Positions 14,868 through 16,364 of a DNA stretch of 16,364 nucleotides are shown piece by piece. Each line of letters starts with the position of its first letter. Position 1 is the first letter of the stretch. A program made the translations under genes and the position numbers. The notes beneath the pieces are model-generated. The model saw only the letters and a program-made list of their open reading frames with translations, was not told the origin of the DNA and did not search any database. Source of the DNA: Bacteroidales bacterium (lineage in GTDB: Bacteria > Bacteroidota > Bacteroidia > Bacteroidales > UBA1402); assembly GCA_003506275.1 (NCBI GenBank), contig DOBD01000023.1, positions 14,851-31,214 on the forward strand. Reading direction: 5' to 3'.

Positions 14868-16364
14868 TTATTTTCCCCGTAGAATCCGTTTGATGTCGCT
14901 CAACTTGTTGAGGGCTTCCAACGGTGTCAGGTTGTTGACATCAACCTTGATCAATTCGTCCCTGATCTGGGATAAAACGGGGTCGTCCAACTGAAAGAAG
15001 CTGAGCTGTAGGCCGTCACGCTGGTTGGCAATCTCCTTGGTGGGTTTAGCCAGTTGACCTTTGCGGTTTTCCCCCTCCATCTTCTCCAAAATATGGCCGG
15101 CCCGCTTCACGATGCTGTTGGGCATACCAGCCATGCTGGCAACATGGATACCGAAACTGTGTTCACTACCTCCCGGCACCAGCTTACGCAAGAAAATCAC
15201 CTTGTTGTTTACTTCTTTGACGGAAACGTTGAAGTTCTTGATTCGCTTGAACGAACGCTCCATCTCGTTCAATTCGTGGTAATGGGTTGCGAAAAGGGTT
15301 TTCGCACGCATACCGGGGTGTTCGTGGATATATTCGACAATCGCCCAAGCAATAGAAATCCCGTCGTACGTGCTCGTTCCGCGGCCTAACTCATCAAACA
15401 AAACCAGACTTCGGGACGAGAGGTTGTTCAATATATCGGAGGCTTCACTCATCTCGACCATGAATGTCGACTCGCCGACCGAGATATTATCCGACGCCCC
15501 AACGCGGGTAAAAATCTTATCGACTAATCCGATACGGCAGCTCTCCGCCGGGACGAAGCTACCGATTTGTGCCAAGAGGGTAATCAGGGCCGTCTGTCGT
15601 AACAAAGCGGACTTACCCGCCATGTTCGGTCCGGTGATGATGATGATCTGCTGTTTCTCGGAATCCATATAGACGTCGTTGGCAATATACGGCTCGTCGA
15701 GCGGCAATTGCTTTTCGATTACCGGATGTCGACCAGCCTTGATGTCGATGACATCCGACTCGTCCACTACCGGACGGATGTATTTGTTTTGCTGGGCAAC
15801 CTTGGCAAAAGAAAGCAAGCAGTCCAGTCGCGCAATCAGGTTCGCGTCCATCTGAATCGGCGAGATGTATTCCATCAAGCAAAGAACCAAGTCGTTGAAT
15901 ATACGCGCTTCCAGAGCCAATATTTTCTCTTCCGCCCCGAGAATCTTTTCCTCATACTCCTTCAGCTCTTCCGTGATGTAACGTTCCGCATTCACCAAGG
16001 TCTGTTTCCGAATCCACTCCGCAGGCACCTTGTCTTTGTGTGTGTTGCGCACCTCAATATAGTAACCGAATACATTATTAAACGCGATTTTCAAGCTAGG
16101 AATACCCGTCCGTTCACTTTCACGTTGCTGTATCTGTAACAGATAATCCTTCCCGGAATAAGCGAGTGCGCGTAGCTGGTCCAATTCCTCGTTCACCCCC
16201 TTAGCTATCACCCCGCCTTTGTTTAAAAGGGTAGGAGGGTCGGGCTTAACCTCCTTCTCGATCCGGTCGCGGATCAAGGCGCAAACGTTCAGCTGTTCGC
16301 CGATACGCTCCAGACTAGGTTCGCCGCTCGCTTCGCATGCCGTCTTAATCGGCTCGATGGCCCG
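14868..16364 (-). CDS. mutS: MutS, DNA mismatch-recognition ATPase (3' 498 codons)
   Basis: The reading frame is open from the right edge, where it begins in mid-gene with [13 protein letters not shown], to a TAA at 14868-14870. The visible 498 residues cover the end of the lever/core domain, the clamp, and the whole ATPase domain. The first 350 or so residues (mismatch-binding and connector domains) lie outside the window. Family motifs are clear: FGYYIEVRN, Walker A GPNMAGKS, the signature STFMVEMSE, Walker [17 protein letters not shown] and [13 protein letters not shown], 46 residues from the C-terminus, is the known clamp-binding type of motif in MutS. MutS detects mismatches and, with MutL, starts repair. 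Internal TTG or ATG codons (for example at 16277) are not real starts. About half its Glu codons are GAG, unlike neighbouring ychF. Confidence 0.96.
   Translation of the reverse strand, partial: RAIEPIKTACEASGEPSLERIGEQLNVCALIRDRIEKEVKPDPPTLLNKGGVIAKGVNEELDQLRALAYSGKDYLLQIQQRESERTGIPSLKIAFNNVFGYYIEVRNTHKDKVPAEWIRKQTLVNAERYITEELKEYEEKILGAEEKILALEARIFNDLVLCLMEYISPIQMDANLIARLDCLLSFAKVAQQNKYIRPVVDESDVIDIKAGRHPVIEKQLPLDEPYIANDVYMDSEKQQIIIITGPNMAGKSALLRQTALITLLAQIGSFVPAESCRIGLVDKIFTRVGASDNISVGESTFMVEMSEASDILNNLSSRSLVLFDELGRGTSTYDGISIAWAIVEYIHEHPGMRAKTLFATHYHELNEMERSFKRIKNFNVSVKEVNNKVIFLRKLVPGGSEHSFGIHVASMAGMPNSIVKRAGHILEKMEGENRKGQLAKPTKEIANQRDGLQLSFFQLDDPVLSQIRDELIKVDVNNLTPLEALNKLSDIKRILRGK

Noticed and set aside
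15100..16364. Possibility that the right-hand mutS segment is foreign or a mis-joined contig because its codon use differs from ychF
   Set aside because: ruvB, the other large repair gene on the same strand, shows the same balanced GAG/GAA use. The MutS frame is continuous and canonical throughout, so strand bias explains it better.
1..16364. CRISPR arrays, insertion sequences, tRNA or rRNA genes
   Set aside because: No repeated spacer pattern, transposase-like frame, terminal inverted repeats or tRNA-like cloverleaf was seen; the coding sequence is almost continuous.

Overview
The window is a gene-dense stretch of chromosome from a member of the Bacteroidota, most likely the order Bacteroidales. 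Four things point there. Several starts are preceded by the Bacteroidota sigma-factor -7 element TAnnTTTG, and almost none by a Shine-Dalgarno sequence. YbeY, the fused SpmA/SpmB protein, the 291-residue DeoC and the MutS C-terminus are of the Bacteroidales type. The order mnmG-uvrC-dtd-mazG-like-deoC is a familiar Bacteroidales block. The FAS1 protein at the left edge carries the short N-terminal leader module seen in Bacteroidales exported proteins.

Layout. At 1..1002 (minus) is the N-terminal part of an exported fasciclin-domain protein that runs off the left edge. ruvB (minus, 1169..2191) diverges from the fused spmAB-type membrane protein (plus, 2354..3589). Six plus-strand genes then run with short gaps: ybeY, mnmG, uvrC, dtd, a MazG-like pyrophosphohydrolase and deoC (3635..9596). 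deoC converges on a minus-strand long-chain polyprenyl diphosphate synthase gene (9660..10628). That gene diverges from polA (10752..13682), which is followed by ychF (13742..14845). ychF converges on mutS (minus), whose 3' 498 codons are present and whose 5' part lies beyond the right edge.

Functions. DNA repair and recombination dominate (ruvB, uvrC, polA, mutS). RNA and translation quality control come next (ybeY, mnmG, dtd, ychF), then nucleotide metabolism (MazG-like, deoC) and isoprenoid chain synthesis. UvrC makes the nucleotide-excision incisions whose gap Pol I refills, MutS starts mismatch repair, and RuvB drives Holliday-junction branch migration. There is no sign of a mobile element, CRISPR array, rRNA or tRNA. 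No intergenic stretch exceeds about 170 bases.

Most notable details: (i) a perfect 16-bp palindrome, TGTTCCACGTGGAACA, one base after the mnmG stop. It matches the chromosomal parS (ParB-binding) pattern and has a DnaA-box-like 9-mer about 50 bases downstream. (ii) A 24-bp tandem duplication in the polA linker that doubles an LF-containing peptide resembling a sliding-clamp-binding motif; similar peptides occur in RuvB, UvrC and MutS. (iii) A strand-dependent synonymous-codon bias suggesting that the minus strand is the leading strand. I found no convincing new multi-gene system. The window is mainly core genome, and the fresh material is in the regulatory and linker details.
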